A program made the position numbers and the translations under genes. From Marinobacter sp. C7 (GTDB lineage Bacteria > Pseudomonadota > Gammaproteobacteria > Pseudomonadales > Oleiphilaceae), in contig NZ_JAKQZH010000001.1 of assembly GCF_022343555.1 (NCBI RefSeq), positions 372,001 through 436,000 of the forward strand: a stretch of 64,000 bases of DNA. Reading direction: 5' to 3'. The notes under the pieces were generated by a model, which had not been told where the DNA came from, made no database searches, and saw nothing but the letters and a program-made list of their open reading frames with translations. Positions 24,059-34,004 of the stretch are shown piece by piece; the stretch's first letter is position 1, and each line of letters starts with the position of its first letter.

Positions 24059-26641
24059 ATGGCTGAAGTAACGGTAAAACAACTGGCCGCAGATGTAGGC
24101 GCTCCCGTGGATCGTTTGCTGAAGCAGATTGTCGAAGCAGGCCTAGATGCCCGTTCCGAGAACGATGCTGTAACCAGCGATGAGAAGCAGCAGTTGCTGG
24201 CCTATCTGAGAAAGACACACGGTGAAGCGGAAACAGAACCCCGCAAGATCACCCTGAAGCGGAAGACCACAACCACACTGAAGGCGGGTAAGGCCAAGAC
24301 AGTGAATGTCGAGGTTCGCAAGCGTCGCACGTACATCAAGCGCGCAGAATTGCAGCCTGAGCCGGAAGCGCCCAAGCCGGAAGAGAATGTTGAAGAGCAA
24401 AAGCCGGTCGAATCGCCGGCGCCTGCAGAGGAAACGCCGAAGGTAGCGGCGGAAGCGGAAGCTCCGAAGCCAGAGGCCGAGAAGGCTGCCGAGGCTGAGG
24501 TAGCCGCGAAGGAGGAAGCTCCGAAGGCAGAGGAGCCGAAGGCTGAAGAAGAGCCTGTGGCGGCGGCAGAGCCTGCCGTTGAGCCCGAGCCCCAGCCGGA
24601 AGAGGTTCCGATTCCGCCGCCCGAGAAAGAGGGCAAGGATCGCAAGCCCAAGAAGAAGAAAGAAAAGGGCCGTGAACGCGGTGAGGAACTTGAGGAAGGC
24701 AAGCCGAAGAAGAAGCAGGCTGGTCACCGCGGTCCCCGCAGCCGTCCGGTGGAAGAGCCGGTCATCCTGTCCGAGGACGAGGAAGAGTCTGCGCCGCGCA
24801 AGTCGCTGCGTATGAAAAAGAAACCCAAAGAGAAGCGTCACGGCTTCGAGAGGCCGACCAAACCAATGGTCAGAGAAGTAGAGATTCCTGAAACGATTAC
24901 AGTGGGCGACCTTGCCCAGCGCATGGCGGTGAAGGCTGCCGACGTCATCAAGACCCTGATGGGTATGGGCGTGATGGCTACCATCAACCAGGCGCTGGAC
25001 CAGGAAACCGCGATCCTGGTGACCGAAGAACTGGGTCACAAGGCCAAGGCGGTCAGCGAAGATGCCTTTGAGGAAGAGGTTCTGAGCGAGATCACCGAAA
25101 CCGCCGAGGGTAAAGAGAGGATCAAGCGGGCACCGGTGATCAGCGTGATGGGTCACGTTGACCACGGCAAGACCTCGCTGCTCGATTATATCCGCCGCAC
25201 CAAGGTGGCCGCCGGTGAATCCGGTGGTATTACCCAGCACATCGGTGCCTATCACGTGGAAACCGACCACGGCATGGTGTCGTTCCTCGATACCCCGGGC
25301 CACGCGGCGTTTACCGCCATGCGCGCCCGCGGCGCCCAGTGTACCGATATCGTTATCCTGGTCGTGGCTGCGGATGATGGCGTTATGCCGCAGACCAAGG
25401 AAGCGGTGGATCATGCCCGTTCTGCCGGCGTTCCCATCGTCGTTGCCATCAACAAGATGGATAAGGAAGAAGCCGATCCCGACCGTATCAAGACCGAGCT
25501 GGCGGGTATGGACGTGATCCCGGAAGACTGGGGCGGCGATACCCAGTTCGTGCCTGTGTCCGCGCACACCGGCCAGGGTATCGATGACCTGCTCGAAGCG
25601 GTGCTGCTGCAGTCTGAAATGCTGGAGCTGGAAGCCTCTCCGGATGCGCCGGCCAAGGGTGTTGTGGTCGAGTCCAGTCTCGAACGTGGCCGTGGTTCTG
25701 TTGCTACTGTTCTGGTCCAGAACGGTACTCTGCGCCAGGGTGATATGGTCGTAGCCGGTTCCTTCTTCGGCAAGGTTCGCGCCATGACCGACGAGGCAGG
25801 CAAGCAGGTCAAGGAAGCGGGGCCGTCCATTCCGGTGGAAATTCTCGGCCTGAACGGCACTCCGGATGCGGGTGACGAGTTCTTCGCGGTGGCCGACGAG
25901 AAGAAGGCCAAAGAACTGGCCGAGTTCCGTCAGACCCGCGAGCGCGAGCAGCGTCTGCAGCGTCAGCAGGCGGCCAAGCTGGAGAACATGTTCGAGAACA
26001 TGGGCAAAGACGAGGTCAAGACCCTCAATGTGGTTCTGAAGACCGACGTTCGCGGTTCTCTCGAGGCGATTACCAAGGCCTTGCTGGATCTGGGTAACGA
26101 GGAAGTCCAGGTGAAGATCGTGTCTTCCGGTGTCGGTGGTATTGCCGAGACGGATGTGAGCCTTGCGGCGGCTACCAACGCGGTTATCTTTGGCTTCAAT
26201 GTCCGTGCCGACTCTGCGGCCAAGCGCCTGGTGGAACAGGAAGGCCTGGACCTGCGCTACTACAGCATCATCTATAACCTGATCGATGATGTGAAGGCGG
26301 CCCTGACCGGCATGCTGGCTCCCGAGTTCCGCGAAGATATCGTGGGCATCGCCGAAGTACGCGACACCTTCCGCTCACCGAAGTTTGGCCAGGTGGCCGG
26401 CTGTATGGTGGTGGAAGGTACCGTTTACCGGAACAAGCCGATCCGGGTATTGCGTGACAACGTCGTGATCTTCGAGGGCGAGCTGGAATCCCTGCGCCGT
26501 TTCAAGGACGACGTACCGGAAGTCCGGAATGGCATGGAATGCGGTATTGGCGTTAAAGGCTACGACGTGAAAGTCGGGGACCAGATCGAGGTGTTCGATC
26601 GCGTCAGGGTAGAGCGCAAGCTCGAGTCTACGGGGGCCTGA
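24059..26641 (+). CDS. infB: Translation initiation factor IF-2
   Basis: An 860-residue GTPase that delivers fMet-tRNA to the 30S subunit. The N-terminal IF2_N module (1-50) is followed by about 180 residues of Lys/Glu/Ala/Pro-rich low-complexity sequence and a second IF2_N module near 280-330. The G domain has GHVDHGKT near 364-371, DTPGHAAF near 411 and NKMD near 464, then domains II-IV. In-frame internal starts for shorter isoforms, known in E. coli, cannot be judged here. Its TGA overlaps the rbfA ATG by one base. Confidence 0.97.
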   Translation: MAEVTVKQLAADVGAPVDRLLKQIVEAGLDARSENDAVTSDEKQQLLAYLRKTHGEAETEPRKITLKRKTTTTLKAGKAKTVNVEVRKRRTYIKRAELQPEPEAPKPEENVEEQKPVESPAPAEETPKVAAEAEAPKPEAEKAAEAEVAAKEEAPKAEEPKAEEEPVAAAEPAVEPEPQPEEVPIPPPEKEGKDRKPKKKKEKGRERGEELEEGKPKKKQAGHRGPRSRPVEEPVILSEDEEESAPRKSLRMKKKPKEKRHGFERPTKPMVREVEIPETITVGDLAQRMAVKAADVIKTLMGMGVMATINQALDQETAILVTEELGHKAKAVSEDAFEEEVLSEITETAEGKERIKRAPVISVMGHVDHGKTSLLDYIRRTKVAAGESGGITQHIGAYHVETDHGMVSFLDTPGHAAFTAMRARGAQCTDIVILVVAADDGVMPQTKEAVDHARSAGVPIVVAINKMDKEEADPDRIKTELAGMDVIPEDWGGDTQFVPVSAHTGQGIDDLLEAVLLQSEMLELEASPDAPAKGVVVESSLERGRGSVATVLVQNGTLRQGDMVVAGSFFGKVRAMTDEAGKQVKEAGPSIPVEILGLNGTPDAGDEFFAVADEKKAKELAEFRQTREREQRLQRQQAAKLENMFENMGKDEVKTLNVVLKTDVRGSLEAITKALLDLGNEEVQVKIVSSGVGGIAETDVSLAAATNAVIFGFNVRADSAAKRLVEQEGLDLRYYSIIYNLIDDVKAALTGMLAPEFREDIVGIAEVRDTFRSPKFGQVAGCMVVEGTVYRNKPIRVLRDNVVIFEGELESLRRFKDDVPEVRNGMECGIGVKGYDVKVGDQIEVFDRVRVERKLESTGA

Positions 26642-27072
26642 TGGCACGCGAGTTCAGCCGACTGGATCGCATTGGCGATCAGATGCAACGAGAGCTGGCC
26701 CAGCTTATCCAGCGGGAAATCAAGGACCCGCGGGTAGGCATGGTCACGGTCAATGACGTCAAAGTCAGCCGTGACCTGGGCTATGCCGATATTTACGTCT
26801 CTCTGCTGTCCACCGAGGAACTCACCGAGGAGTCCCCGGAGGTCAAGGAGTCCCTGGCCGTTCTGAACAAGGCGGCCGGATTCCTGCGGGGTCAGGTGGG
26901 GCGTGCCATGAAGCTGCGGGTGGTTCCCCACCTGCGCTTCCACTTCGACACCCTGCTCGGCCATAGCCGGAAGATGGACAAACTCATCCGTGAGGCCGTT
27001 GGCGACAAGCCGGCCGTGCCCCGGGATGACAATGACGATCCGGTTTCCGACAACCCGGAGCGAGACGCTTGA
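26641..27072 (+). CDS. rbfA: 30S ribosome-binding factor RbfA
   Basis: A 143-residue KH-fold factor for 16S rRNA 5' end maturation and cold adaptation. Family stretches are [22 protein letters not shown] near residues 10-31, [15 protein letters not shown] near 42-56 and [15 protein letters not shown] near 95-109. The C-terminal 25 residues are acidic and variable. It overlaps infB by one base and truB by four. Confidence 0.96.
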   Translation: MAREFSRLDRIGDQMQRELAQLIQREIKDPRVGMVTVNDVKVSRDLGYADIYVSLLSTEELTEESPEVKESLAVLNKAAGFLRGQVGRAMKLRVVPHLRFHFDTLLGHSRKMDKLIREAVGDKPAVPRDDNDDPVSDNPERDA

Positions 27073-27995
27073 GCCGAAGACGCAAAGGCCGTGACGTAAA
27101 CGGCATTCTGGTAATCGACAAGCCCCAGGGCGTCACTTCCAACGGTATCCTCCAGCAAGTAAAGCGACTGTATGGCGCGGCCAAGGCCGGCCATACCGGC
27201 GCCCTTGACCCGCTGGCCACGGGTGTCCTGCCCCTGTGTTTCGGGGAAGCGACCAAGTTCTCCCAGATGATGCTCGACAGTGACAAGGCCTACGTCACCA
27301 CGGCCCGGCTCGGTGTACGCACCGAAACCGGGGACAGTGAGGGTCAGGTGGTCGAGGAAAAAGCGGTTCCGCCCCTCGATGTCAATCTGGTAGAAGCTGT
27401 TCTTGAACGGTTCCGGGGTGCCATCGAGCAAGTACCGTCCATGTACTCCGCACTCAAGCACAAGGGGCGCCCCCTGTACGAGTATGCCCGGGAAGGCATC
27501 GAAGTGGAGCGACCAGCGCGGCCGGTGACTATCTACGAGCTGACTCTGCTGGAATTGCGCGAGAACGAGATGGATCTGGCGGTCAGTTGTACAAAGGGTA
27601 CGTATATTCGCTCACTGGTCGAGGACATTGGCCAGGCCCTGGGCTGTGGTGCCCACGTTACCGCCCTTCGCCGTACCATGGCATCCGGCTTTACCCTGGC
27701 AAACGCCCACGACGTCAGTGAGTTGGAGGCCATGCGAGAGCGTGGTGAAAGCCTGGATGGTCTGCTTCAGGCCCCTGATAGCGCGCTGTCGATGTTCCCC
27801 GAGGTGGTTCTGGAAGGGAGTGCGGCGGTATCGATCTTGAACGGGCAAAAGGTTAGAATAGCCAGTCAATCCCACGAAGGCTTTGTGCGCCTGTACGGTG
27901 AGCAGGGCTTTATCGGGTTGGCAGAAGCTTTCCCGGAAGGCGAGAGGGTCCTGCTGGTCCCCCGTCGACTGGTGAAAGGCAGCGCCGGACGCTAG
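27069..27995 (+). CDS. truB: tRNA pseudouridine-55 synthase TruB
   Basis: A 308-residue enzyme that makes the T-loop pseudouridine of tRNAs. The catalytic Asp47 lies in [30 protein letters not shown] near 178 and a C-terminal PUA-like domain ([15 protein letters not shown]) are present. The start is TTG at 27069, overlapping the rbfA stop (TTGA). It precedes rpsO as in E. coli. Confidence 0.96.
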   Translation: MSRRRKGRDVNGILVIDKPQGVTSNGILQQVKRLYGAAKAGHTGALDPLATGVLPLCFGEATKFSQMMLDSDKAYVTTARLGVRTETGDSEGQVVEEKAVPPLDVNLVEAVLERFRGAIEQVPSMYSALKHKGRPLYEYAREGIEVERPARPVTIYELTLLELRENEMDLAVSCTKGTYIRSLVEDIGQALGCGAHVTALRRTMASGFTLANAHDVSELEAMRERGESLDGLLQAPDSALSMFPEVVLEGSAAVSILNGQKVRIASQSHEGFVRLYGEQGFIGLAEAFPEGERVLLVPRRLVKGSAGR

Positions 27996-28073
27996 TCAAG
28001 GCGCTGCATAGCCGGGCTGTAGAGATGCGCGGTTCGGCCGGATTTATCAGCATCGCAACCAATGAGGTGAAAT

Positions 28074-28343
28074 ATGGCACTTTCTGCCAACGAGAAAGCA
28101 CAGATCGTCAAGGATTTTCAGCAAGGTGAAGGCGATACCGGTTCCCCTGAGGTTCAGGTGGCACTGCTGAGCGCCAACATCAACAAGCTGCAGGATCACT
28201 TCAAGGCCAACAAGCAGGATCACCATTCCCGCCGCGGCCTGATCCGGATGGTAAACCAGCGCCGCAAGCTGCTGGACTACCTCAAGCGCAAGAACGCTGA
28301 CCGTTACCTGGACCTGATCCAGCGTCTGGGTCTGCGTCGCTAA
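28074..28343 (+). CDS. rpsO: 30S ribosomal protein S15
   Basis: An 89-residue primary 16S rRNA-binding protein. Motifs are [22 protein letters not shown] near residues 21-42, [21 protein letters not shown] near 46-66 and the C-terminal [21 protein letters not shown] lies upstream. In E. coli S15 represses its own translation through a leader pseudoknot; the 78-base leader here was not folded. It is followed by a terminator hairpin. Confidence 0.98.
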   Translation: MALSANEKAQIVKDFQQGEGDTGSPEVQVALLSANINKLQDHFKANKQDHHSRRGLIRMVNQRRKLLDYLKRKNADRYLDLIQRLGLRR

Positions 28344-28362
28344 TCCGGGTTTTACGACCTGG

Positions 28363-28389
28363 GGCCTGTTCCCCGTGCTGGAACAGGCC
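28363..28389 (+). other. Strong hairpin after rpsO (possible RNase III site)
   Basis: GGCCTGTTCC and GGAACAGGCC form a ten-base perfect stem with a seven-base loop, 20 bases past the rpsO stop. In E. coli the rpsO-pnp spacer holds RNase III sites that initiate pnp mRNA decay; the position suggests a similar role but this is inference. Confidence 0.55.
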
Positions 28390-28390
28390 G

Positions 28391-28428
28391 TCAACCGGCG
28401 GGCCCTCGGGCCTCCGGTTGAGCTTTTC
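28391..28428 (+). terminator. Terminator-like hairpin of rpsO
   Basis: TCAACCGG and CCGGTTGA enclose a secondary GGCC/GGCC stem and are followed by GCTTTTCTC. It probably ends or attenuates the truB/rpsO transcript before pnp. Confidence 0.7.
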
Positions 28429-28506
28429 TCAAGCGCAAAGAACTGCAGTTGATTTGTCAGTGATACCGAAGGATTCCCTGTCGTAACCGAAAGCCGAAAT
28501 TGATAG

Positions 28507-28578
28507 CAGGTTGTTGAAAAGCCCGGGCCGGATGGCATCGATCAGCCATCGACCTGACCGGGGTTTTGCAACAGCCTG
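28507..28578. repeat. Long imperfect inverted repeat between rpsO and pnp
   Basis: CAGGTTGTTGAAAAGCCCGG at 28507-28526 pairs, with a few mismatches and one bulge, with the segment ending CAACAGCCTG at 28578. A second hairpin GATGGC/GCCATC lies inside. It resembles a decayed mobile or structured intergenic repeat, but no second copy exists in the window and it is not alignable with the A or B families. Confidence 0.5.
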
Positions 28579-28637
28579 TTAGCTTTCAGACGGGTTGCCC
28601 TCCAGTATCATTCAAGCACCTGCAGTCAGATAAAAAA

Positions 28638-28785
28638 GGGGTCGGATCAGCTGATCTGACCCCGGGTTCCATACTCTGGAGCTGACTTGAAAACGGGGTC
28701 AGATGAAAGCCTTCATCTGACCCCAGGTTCAATATTCCGGGTTCGGCCTGAAAACGGGGTCAGATGAAAGCTTTCATCTGACCCC
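28638..28785. repeat. REP-like palindrome cluster (3 copies) upstream of pnp
   Basis: Palindromes at 28638-28663 (26 bases, shortened centre CAGCTG), 28695-28724 and 28756-28785, spaced 57-61 bases start to start. The last copy is a perfect dyad. The spacers share TCCGGGTTC/TCTGGAGCTGACTTG-like text and end in GAAAAC before the next copy. The cluster sits only 50 bases before the pnp start, within the leader if transcription comes from rpsO. Confidence 0.9.
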
Positions 28786-28834
28786 ACCTTCACGGCAAAC
28801 CCCGGGTTCATGACTGAAAAAGCAGGAGTTTGTT

Positions 28835-30955
28835 GTGCATCTGCAACCAACCAAGAAAACATTCGAACTGGGTGGCGAAACCTTCACCCTGGAAACCGGT
28901 CGCGTTGCCCGCCAGGCAACCGGTGCCGTTCTGGTCTCAACCGGCGATACCGCCGTTCTGGGTACCGTCGTGGGTGCCAAAGAGCCCAAGCCGGGCCAGG
29001 GCTTTTTCCCGCTGACCGTGAACTATCAAGAAAAGACCTACGCGGCCGGTAAGATCCCGGGTGGCTTCTTCAAGCGTGAAGGTCGTCCTTCCGAGAAGGA
29101 AACCCTGACCTCCCGTCTGATCGACCGTCCGATCCGTCCGCTGTTCCCCAACGGATACATGAACGAAGTACAGGTTGTGCTTACGGTCATGTCTGCCAGC
29201 AAAGAACACGACCCGGACATCGCCGCCATGCTGGCCGCTTCTGCGGCACTGGCCATCTCCGGTATTCCGTTTGACGGTCCGATCGGCGCCGCCCGCGTTG
29301 GCTTCACCAACGACAACGGTTACTTCCTGAACCCGACCTTTGAGCAGCTGCAAAGCTCCATGCTGGACATGGTCGTGGCCGGCACCGAAGACGCTGTGCT
29401 GATGGTTGAGTCCGAGGCGAAGGGCCTGACTGAAGACCAGATGCTGGGTGGCGTTCTGTTCGCCCACCAGCAGATGCAGACTGCGATCACCGCCATCAAG
29501 GAATTTGCCGCGGAAGTCGGCAAGCCGCGCTGGGAGTGGAAGCCGGAGCCGGAGAACACCGAGCTGCTGGAAGCCATCAAGGGCGAGTTCACCGGTGCCA
29601 TCGAGGAGGCGTACAGCATCCGCGACAAGATGGCCCGTTACGAGCGTCTGGGTGAGCTCAAGGCTGCTGCCGTCGAGAAGTTTGCCGGCGAAGAAGAAGG
29701 CCAGCCTTCCGAGGACGAGGTCAAGAAGTACTTCGGCAAGATCGAGAAGAACGTGGTTCGCCAGCAGGTTATCGATGGCAAGCCGCGCATCGACGGTCGC
29801 GACAACAAGACCGTCCGTCCGATCGAAGTGGAAGTCGGCGTGCTGCCGTCCGTTCACGGTTCTGCCCTGTTCACCCGTGGCGAGACCCAGGCCATTGTGA
29901 CTGCCACCCTGGGTACCACCCGCGATGTGCAGATCATCGATGCCCTGGAAGGTGAGCGCAAGGACCCGTTCCTGTTCCACTACAACTTCCCTCCGTACTC
30001 GGTAGGCGAAGCTGGCCGGATGGGTTCACCGGGCCGTCGTGAGATCGGTCACGGTCGTCTGGCCAAGCGTGGCGTGGCTGCCGTTATGCCGACCATCGAA
30101 GAGTTCCCGTACGCGATCCGTGCGGTGTCCGAGATCACCGAATCCAACGGTTCCAGCTCCATGGCCTCTGTCTGTGGTTCCTCGCTGGCCCTGATGGACG
30201 CGGGTGTGCCGCTGAAGGCGCCGGTTGCCGGTATCGCCATGGGTCTGGTCAAGGAAGGCGACAAGTTCGCGGTTCTGACCGACATCCTGGGTGACGAAGA
30301 CCACCTGGGTGACATGGACTTCAAGGTTGCCGGTACCAAAGACGGTGTGACTGCCCTGCAGATGGACATCAAGATCCAGGGTATTACCGACGAAATCATG
30401 GAAATCGCTCTTGAGCAGGCCAATGCTGCGCGTTTGCACATCCTGGACGAGATGAACAAGGTCATCGCCGAGCCGCGCGCCGAGCTGTCCGACCGGGCGC
30501 CGAGCATCACCACCATCAAGATCCATCCGGACAAGATCCGTGACGTGATCGGTAAGGGCGGTTCCGTGATCCGTGGTATCTGCGACGAGACCGGCGCCTC
30601 CATCGACCTGGACGACGACGGCAACGTGAAGATCTACGCAGACAACCAGGCGGCTGCCCAGGCTGCGGTGAACCGCGTCAAGGAGATTACGGCGGAGATC
30701 GAAGTCGGTGCCATCTACAAGGGTCGCGTCGAGCGCATCGTGGACTTCGGTGCCTTTGTCAACATCCTGCCGGGCAAGGACGGTCTGGTGCACATCTCCC
30801 AGATCTCCGATCGTCGCATCGAGAACGTCTCCGACGAGCTCAGCGAAGGTCAGGAAGTCCTGGTCAAGGTACTGGACGTGGACAACCGCGGCCGCGTGAA
30901 GTTGTCCATGAAGGAAGTGAAGGAAGGCGAGCAGCCGACCGATTTCACCGACTGA
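28835..30955 (+). CDS. pnp: Polyribonucleotide nucleotidyltransferase (PNPase)
   Basis: A 706-residue phosphorolytic 3'-5' exoribonuclease of the degradosome. Two RNase PH domains (about 1-215 and 310-540) flank an all-helical domain; a KH domain ([20 protein letters not shown] near 560) and an S1 domain ([23 protein letters not shown] near 625-647) bind RNA. The start is GTG at 28835 with AGGAG seven bases upstream. In E. coli PNPase autoregulates through its leader; here that leader has taken up three palindromic repeats and a further inverted repeat. Confidence 0.97.
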   Translation: MHLQPTKKTFELGGETFTLETGRVARQATGAVLVSTGDTAVLGTVVGAKEPKPGQGFFPLTVNYQEKTYAAGKIPGGFFKREGRPSEKETLTSRLIDRPIRPLFPNGYMNEVQVVLTVMSASKEHDPDIAAMLAASAALAISGIPFDGPIGAARVGFTNDNGYFLNPTFEQLQSSMLDMVVAGTEDAVLMVESEAKGLTEDQMLGGVLFAHQQMQTAITAIKEFAAEVGKPRWEWKPEPENTELLEAIKGEFTGAIEEAYSIRDKMARYERLGELKAAAVEKFAGEEEGQPSEDEVKKYFGKIEKNVVRQQVIDGKPRIDGRDNKTVRPIEVEVGVLPSVHGSALFTRGETQAIVTATLGTTRDVQIIDALEGERKDPFLFHYNFPPYSVGEAGRMGSPGRREIGHGRLAKRGVAAVMPTIEEFPYAIRAVSEITESNGSSSMASVCGSSLALMDAGVPLKAPVAGIAMGLVKEGDKFAVLTDILGDEDHLGDMDFKVAGTKDGVTALQMDIKIQGITDEIMEIALEQANAARLHILDEMNKVIAEPRAELSDRAPSITTIKIHPDKIRDVIGKGGSVIRGICDETGASIDLDDDGNVKIYADNQAAAQAAVNRVKEITAEIEVGAIYKGRVERIVDFGAFVNILPGKDGLVHISQISDRRIENVSDELSEGQEVLVKVLDVDNRGRVKLSMKEVKEGEQPTDFTD

Positions 30956-30976
30956 TAGATAGCCAGCGGTAAAGAC

Positions 30977-31011
30977 GGGGTCAGAAGAATGCTTTCTTCT
31001 GACCCTTTTTT
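30977..31011 (+). terminator. Probable pnp terminator formed by a REP-like copy
   Basis: The hairpin GGGTCAGAAGAA / TTCTTCTGACCC is followed by TTTTTT, 21 bases past the pnp stop. It is the only plus-strand copy of the repeat followed by a T-run. Confidence 0.7.
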
Positions 31012-31212
31012 GTGCCCGAAATTCCGGAGTCAGGCCCAAGCTCCGGGGTCAGAAGAACGCCTTCTTCTGACCCCACCTTCAAAACACCAGCCCCGCAGTC
31101 GGACACGAATTCGGGGTCAGATGAACGCTTTCATCTGACCCCACTTTCAGAACTCCACGCCCGGAGTCAGAGGTCTACGCTTGGGGTCAGATGAAGGTTT
31201 TCATCTGACCCC
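30977..31212. repeat. REP-like palindrome cluster (4 copies) after pnp
   Basis: Copies at 30977-31005, 31045-31074, 31113-31142 and 31183-31212, spaced 68-70 bases. The first two are of the AGAAG/CTTCT type and the last two of the AGATGA/TCATCT type. The first ends GACCC directly followed by six T and so looks like the pnp terminator. The last overlaps the 3' end of the hydrolase gene on the minus strand. Spacers carry CCGGAGTCAGG/CCGGAGTCAGAG-like text. Confidence 0.92.
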
Positions 31213-32088
31213 ATCTTCAGCCAAAAACTCCAAAACCGCCTCCCGATACGCCGGAATCACAAACGTCGCCCCATGCCCCGTATCCGTCCGCAGAAACCGC
31301 TTGGGCTCGCCGGCCGCCTCATACAACGCCACCCCATGGTGAAACGGAATAATCCCGTCCCGGACGCTGTGAATGACCATCACCGGTACCGGAGAGATGT
31401 CATCGATCCTGTCCAGGCCCTCGTATTCCGCGGGGATGGTCCAGCTCAGCGGAACCTGGAACGGCCAGGTCATCCAGAAGGCGTCGAGCTTCTCCCGGGC
31501 GATGCGCCGGAACCCGGAGAAGGTGCCATCGAGGACGATGCTGTCCAGTGCCGGGCGCTCTTGCCTTTGAACCCATTCGCTTGCCAGCGCCACCCCCAAT
31601 GCACCTCCAAGGCTCTGGCCGAGGATATGGACAGGTTTGTCGGCCACACCGTCCCGGTCCACCAGCCAGCGAAACCCGGTCTCCACGTCGTGCAGGGCGC
31701 CTTCAATGTCCGCTTCGCCGGTGGAATGGCCAAAGCCCCGGTAATCGATGGTGAAAACGTTGTAGCCTTCTTTCGGCAGCCAGGCAACGTTCAGGATGTG
31801 GCTGCTGATGTTCTGCGCATTGCCGTGAAGGAAGTAGACCGTCCCCAGGGCAGCACCTCCGTCCGCCTGTGCCGGCAGCCACCAGCCGTGCAGCTTCTCG
31901 CCATCCGCCGTGTCCAGATAGACGTCCTCGTAGTCGAGGTTGAGGCGGTCAGGGGTAACATAGGTGATACTGTCGGGATAGAAAAAAACACTGCTGCAGC
32001 CCCCCTGAAGCAGCACCAGGCCGGCGATGAGTACTGCGGTCAGGATTCGGCCGCGGCTCAGAAGTAGGCGTGCAGTCCGGCGTGCCAT
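31201..32088 (-). CDS. Alpha/beta hydrolase, BEM46/ABHD13-like, probable lipoprotein
   Basis: A 295-residue serine hydrolase. The N-terminus has a basic stretch and a hydrophobic helix ending LVLLQGGC, so Cys31 may be lipidated although Gln at -3 is unusual. The fold follows with the oxyanion HGN motif near 88-90, nucleophile Ser159 in GQSLGGALG, Asp near 241 (HSVRDG) and His near 270 (TGHGATF). The substrate is unknown. Its first 31 bases overlap the DUF4105 gene upstream, so both are read together. The last three residues (GVR) and the stop are supplied by a REP-like palindrome, so the ancestral C-terminus may have been different. Confidence 0.88.
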   Translation of the reverse strand: MARRTARLLLSRGRILTAVLIAGLVLLQGGCSSVFFYPDSITYVTPDRLNLDYEDVYLDTADGEKLHGWWLPAQADGGAALGTVYFLHGNAQNISSHILNVAWLPKEGYNVFTIDYRGFGHSTGEADIEGALHDVETGFRWLVDRDGVADKPVHILGQSLGGALGVALASEWVQRQERPALDSIVLDGTFSGFRRIAREKLDAFWMTWPFQVPLSWTIPAEYEGLDRIDDISPVPVMVIHSVRDGIIPFHHGVALYEAAGEPKRFLRTDTGHGATFVIPAYREAVLEFLAEDGVR

Positions 32089-33923
32089 GTGCTCTGGTAC
32101 CTGTCGTAATGGTCTTCACGGGTGAATTCGGCAAACAGGCTGAGCGCCCGGCCGAAGTGCCAGTTTGCCTTGGCGTACGCCTGATCCTGGCGGTGCTGGC
32201 TGCTGACGATCCAGGCCTTGGTCCGGGCGCCGGCCATGAGACTGAACCGGTTGTTCTGGTGCAGCACTCCAAGATCCGCGCCCGGTGCAGCGTCATAGCC
32301 CCGACGCAGGTCGTCGTCGATTTCCAGGTCCGCCGTGGCGATGGCGAACACCTGGGTGCGGTCACCCAGAGCCCAACTGCCGCCGGCACCCCCCTCCAGA
32401 TAAGGAGCCAGCACGCGGTCATCACCGGTGTCAGTCCGCCTTCCGCCAAATCCTACCTGCCAGGAGAGCGGAGAGAAGAACTGATTTCTGGGGCTCAGGG
32501 AGCGGATTTCAACGCCCACCAGCTGCTCCACCTGGAGCTCGTCGTTGTCTCTGTAGAAGCGGGCATCCAGGCGCAGGAACTGCAGCTGTGCCCCGGGCCG
32601 ATAGCCCGCCGGCGGGTCCAGGACGTCGTGATAGGCCGGCCGGAATGTGAGCTGGGTGAATTCCCGGTGCGCCAGCTGACCGGCTCCGAGACTCACCCGG
32701 AAGGTGTCATGCCCCTGATCGTCACGAACCTCGGGTTCCGGCGGTCGGGCGCTGGTATCGACGCCCTCGATCCGGCTCCTGGATACCAGCAGTTCATGGG
32801 ACAGCGGTGCCGCATGCTCCCTGGGCCAGCTCTCAGCCTCGCTCTGGTAACGGACATAATCGTAGGTGGCGTCCAGAACCCTGGCCCGCTCGCGGTCGTT
32901 CAGTTGTTGCAGCTCCGGATCGTCCGTCCCGACATAGCCGTTGGCGATCGCCGCCGACAGTGTTTGATGGTCGTCCGGCAGGGTCGAAATACGGTAGGCG
33001 ACAGAAGTGGCCGCCGAGGGGCGGTAATACACATCTTCGACCAGGTCCTTGTCCACCACCCAACGCACCGTGTCGGAGGGGATGGCGTGAGTACTTACTT
33101 CCCCCAGAAGGTCCGTTCCCGGGCGGGCCACGTCAATCAGCGCCAGCAACCGGTAAGCGCAGTTCTCATCGAAGAAGTAGTAGTCGAAGTTCTTGTCCTG
33201 AATCTCCCAGGCATGGGCCAGGAGCAGATCGACCTCGCTCTGATCCAGGTTCAGGGTGTATTCCCACAGATCCCGGTGCTCGATGTCCGAGTAAAGTCGG
33301 ATTTTTTCGTAGTAGGGCTGTACCGTGGTGATGCCGGGATAACCGCCGAAAATACCCTTGTAGGCGAACAGGATCTCACTGTCGTGGGCGGCGGCATCGG
33401 CCGCATAGGAGATGGTGTTGGCCAGCAGCAGATTGGTTTCATCGTCTTCCCGGGGCGGATCCAGTCGCAGGAAGGTGTGCCCGAACATGGATGAAGGACT
33501 GTTGAGGTAAGACGCGGCAAACACCAGGGTGACGCTTTCGGTATTCAGGGTCTCTTTCCAGTCCTGGTAGTCCGGGCAGGCGATTTCAGAGTCCGGCAGT
33601 TGCAGACGCTTCCTGAGCCAGGTGTCCCGGGCGGGGAAACGGCAGCGGGCGTGGTTGTTGCCACCTCCCGGTTTCTGTATCGCTGCCAGAGTGGCTTCGA
33701 GTTCTGCGCGGGGGGAGTGCTTGCCGTTCTGGCTCAGGAAAAAGGCAGGGTCATCAGCCTGGCTGGTATAGCCGTCACCAAAGGTATCGGGCTGGTAGTG
33801 GCCCAGGGTCAGCCAGGCGGGGTCCTGATGCAGGTTTTCGGGAATCGGTTGTTCGCTGGCCTGGAGGCTGAAGCTGAAGGCAAGGCAGAGAACCGCCTGC
33901 CCAAAACGCACGTTCTGGCCCAT
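32058..33923 (-). CDS. DUF4105 domain envelope protein
   Basis: A 621-residue exported protein with signal peptide (cleavage near QAS-E, residue 23). The DUF4105 region around residues 130-260 shows SVTLVFAASYLNSPSSMFGHTFLRL and the FDYYFFDENCAYRLLALID motif, with conserved Ser, His, Asn and Cys suggesting an NlpC/P60-like papain fold; enzyme activity is not shown. The C-terminal half has alternating aromatic and polar strands ending in HAGLHAYF, consistent with an outer-membrane beta barrel. It overlaps the lipoprotein hydrolase gene, suggesting a joint envelope role. Confidence 0.85.
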   Translation of the reverse strand: MGQNVRFGQAVLCLAFSFSLQASEQPIPENLHQDPAWLTLGHYQPDTFGDGYTSQADDPAFFLSQNGKHSPRAELEATLAAIQKPGGGNNHARCRFPARDTWLRKRLQLPDSEIACPDYQDWKETLNTESVTLVFAASYLNSPSSMFGHTFLRLDPPREDDETNLLLANTISYAADAAAHDSEILFAYKGIFGGYPGITTVQPYYEKIRLYSDIEHRDLWEYTLNLDQSEVDLLLAHAWEIQDKNFDYYFFDENCAYRLLALIDVARPGTDLLGEVSTHAIPSDTVRWVVDKDLVEDVYYRPSAATSVAYRISTLPDDHQTLSAAIANGYVGTDDPELQQLNDRERARVLDATYDYVRYQSEAESWPREHAAPLSHELLVSRSRIEGVDTSARPPEPEVRDDQGHDTFRVSLGAGQLAHREFTQLTFRPAYHDVLDPPAGYRPGAQLQFLRLDARFYRDNDELQVEQLVGVEIRSLSPRNQFFSPLSWQVGFGGRRTDTGDDRVLAPYLEGGAGGSWALGDRTQVFAIATADLEIDDDLRRGYDAAPGADLGVLHQNNRFSLMAGARTKAWIVSSQHRQDQAYAKANWHFGRALSLFAEFTREDHYDRYQSTWHAGLHAYF

Positions 33924-34004
33924 GGAGAAGAGTGATCCGGGTCGTTGGGGAAAAGTGGTCAGGCGCCGTCCTTGGCGCCATTTCCATCCTTGCTGAAGCG
34001 GTGA

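Noticed and set aside
24143..25567. 474-codon frame antisense to infB
   Set aside because: The Leu/Arg/Phe-rich low complexity is a mirror of the Lys/Glu-rich IF-2 N-terminus.
30977..31212. Regularly spaced repeats considered as a CRISPR array
   Set aside because: The repeated units are self-complementary, differ from copy to copy, number at most four per cluster, have related rather than unique spacers, and no cas genes are present.
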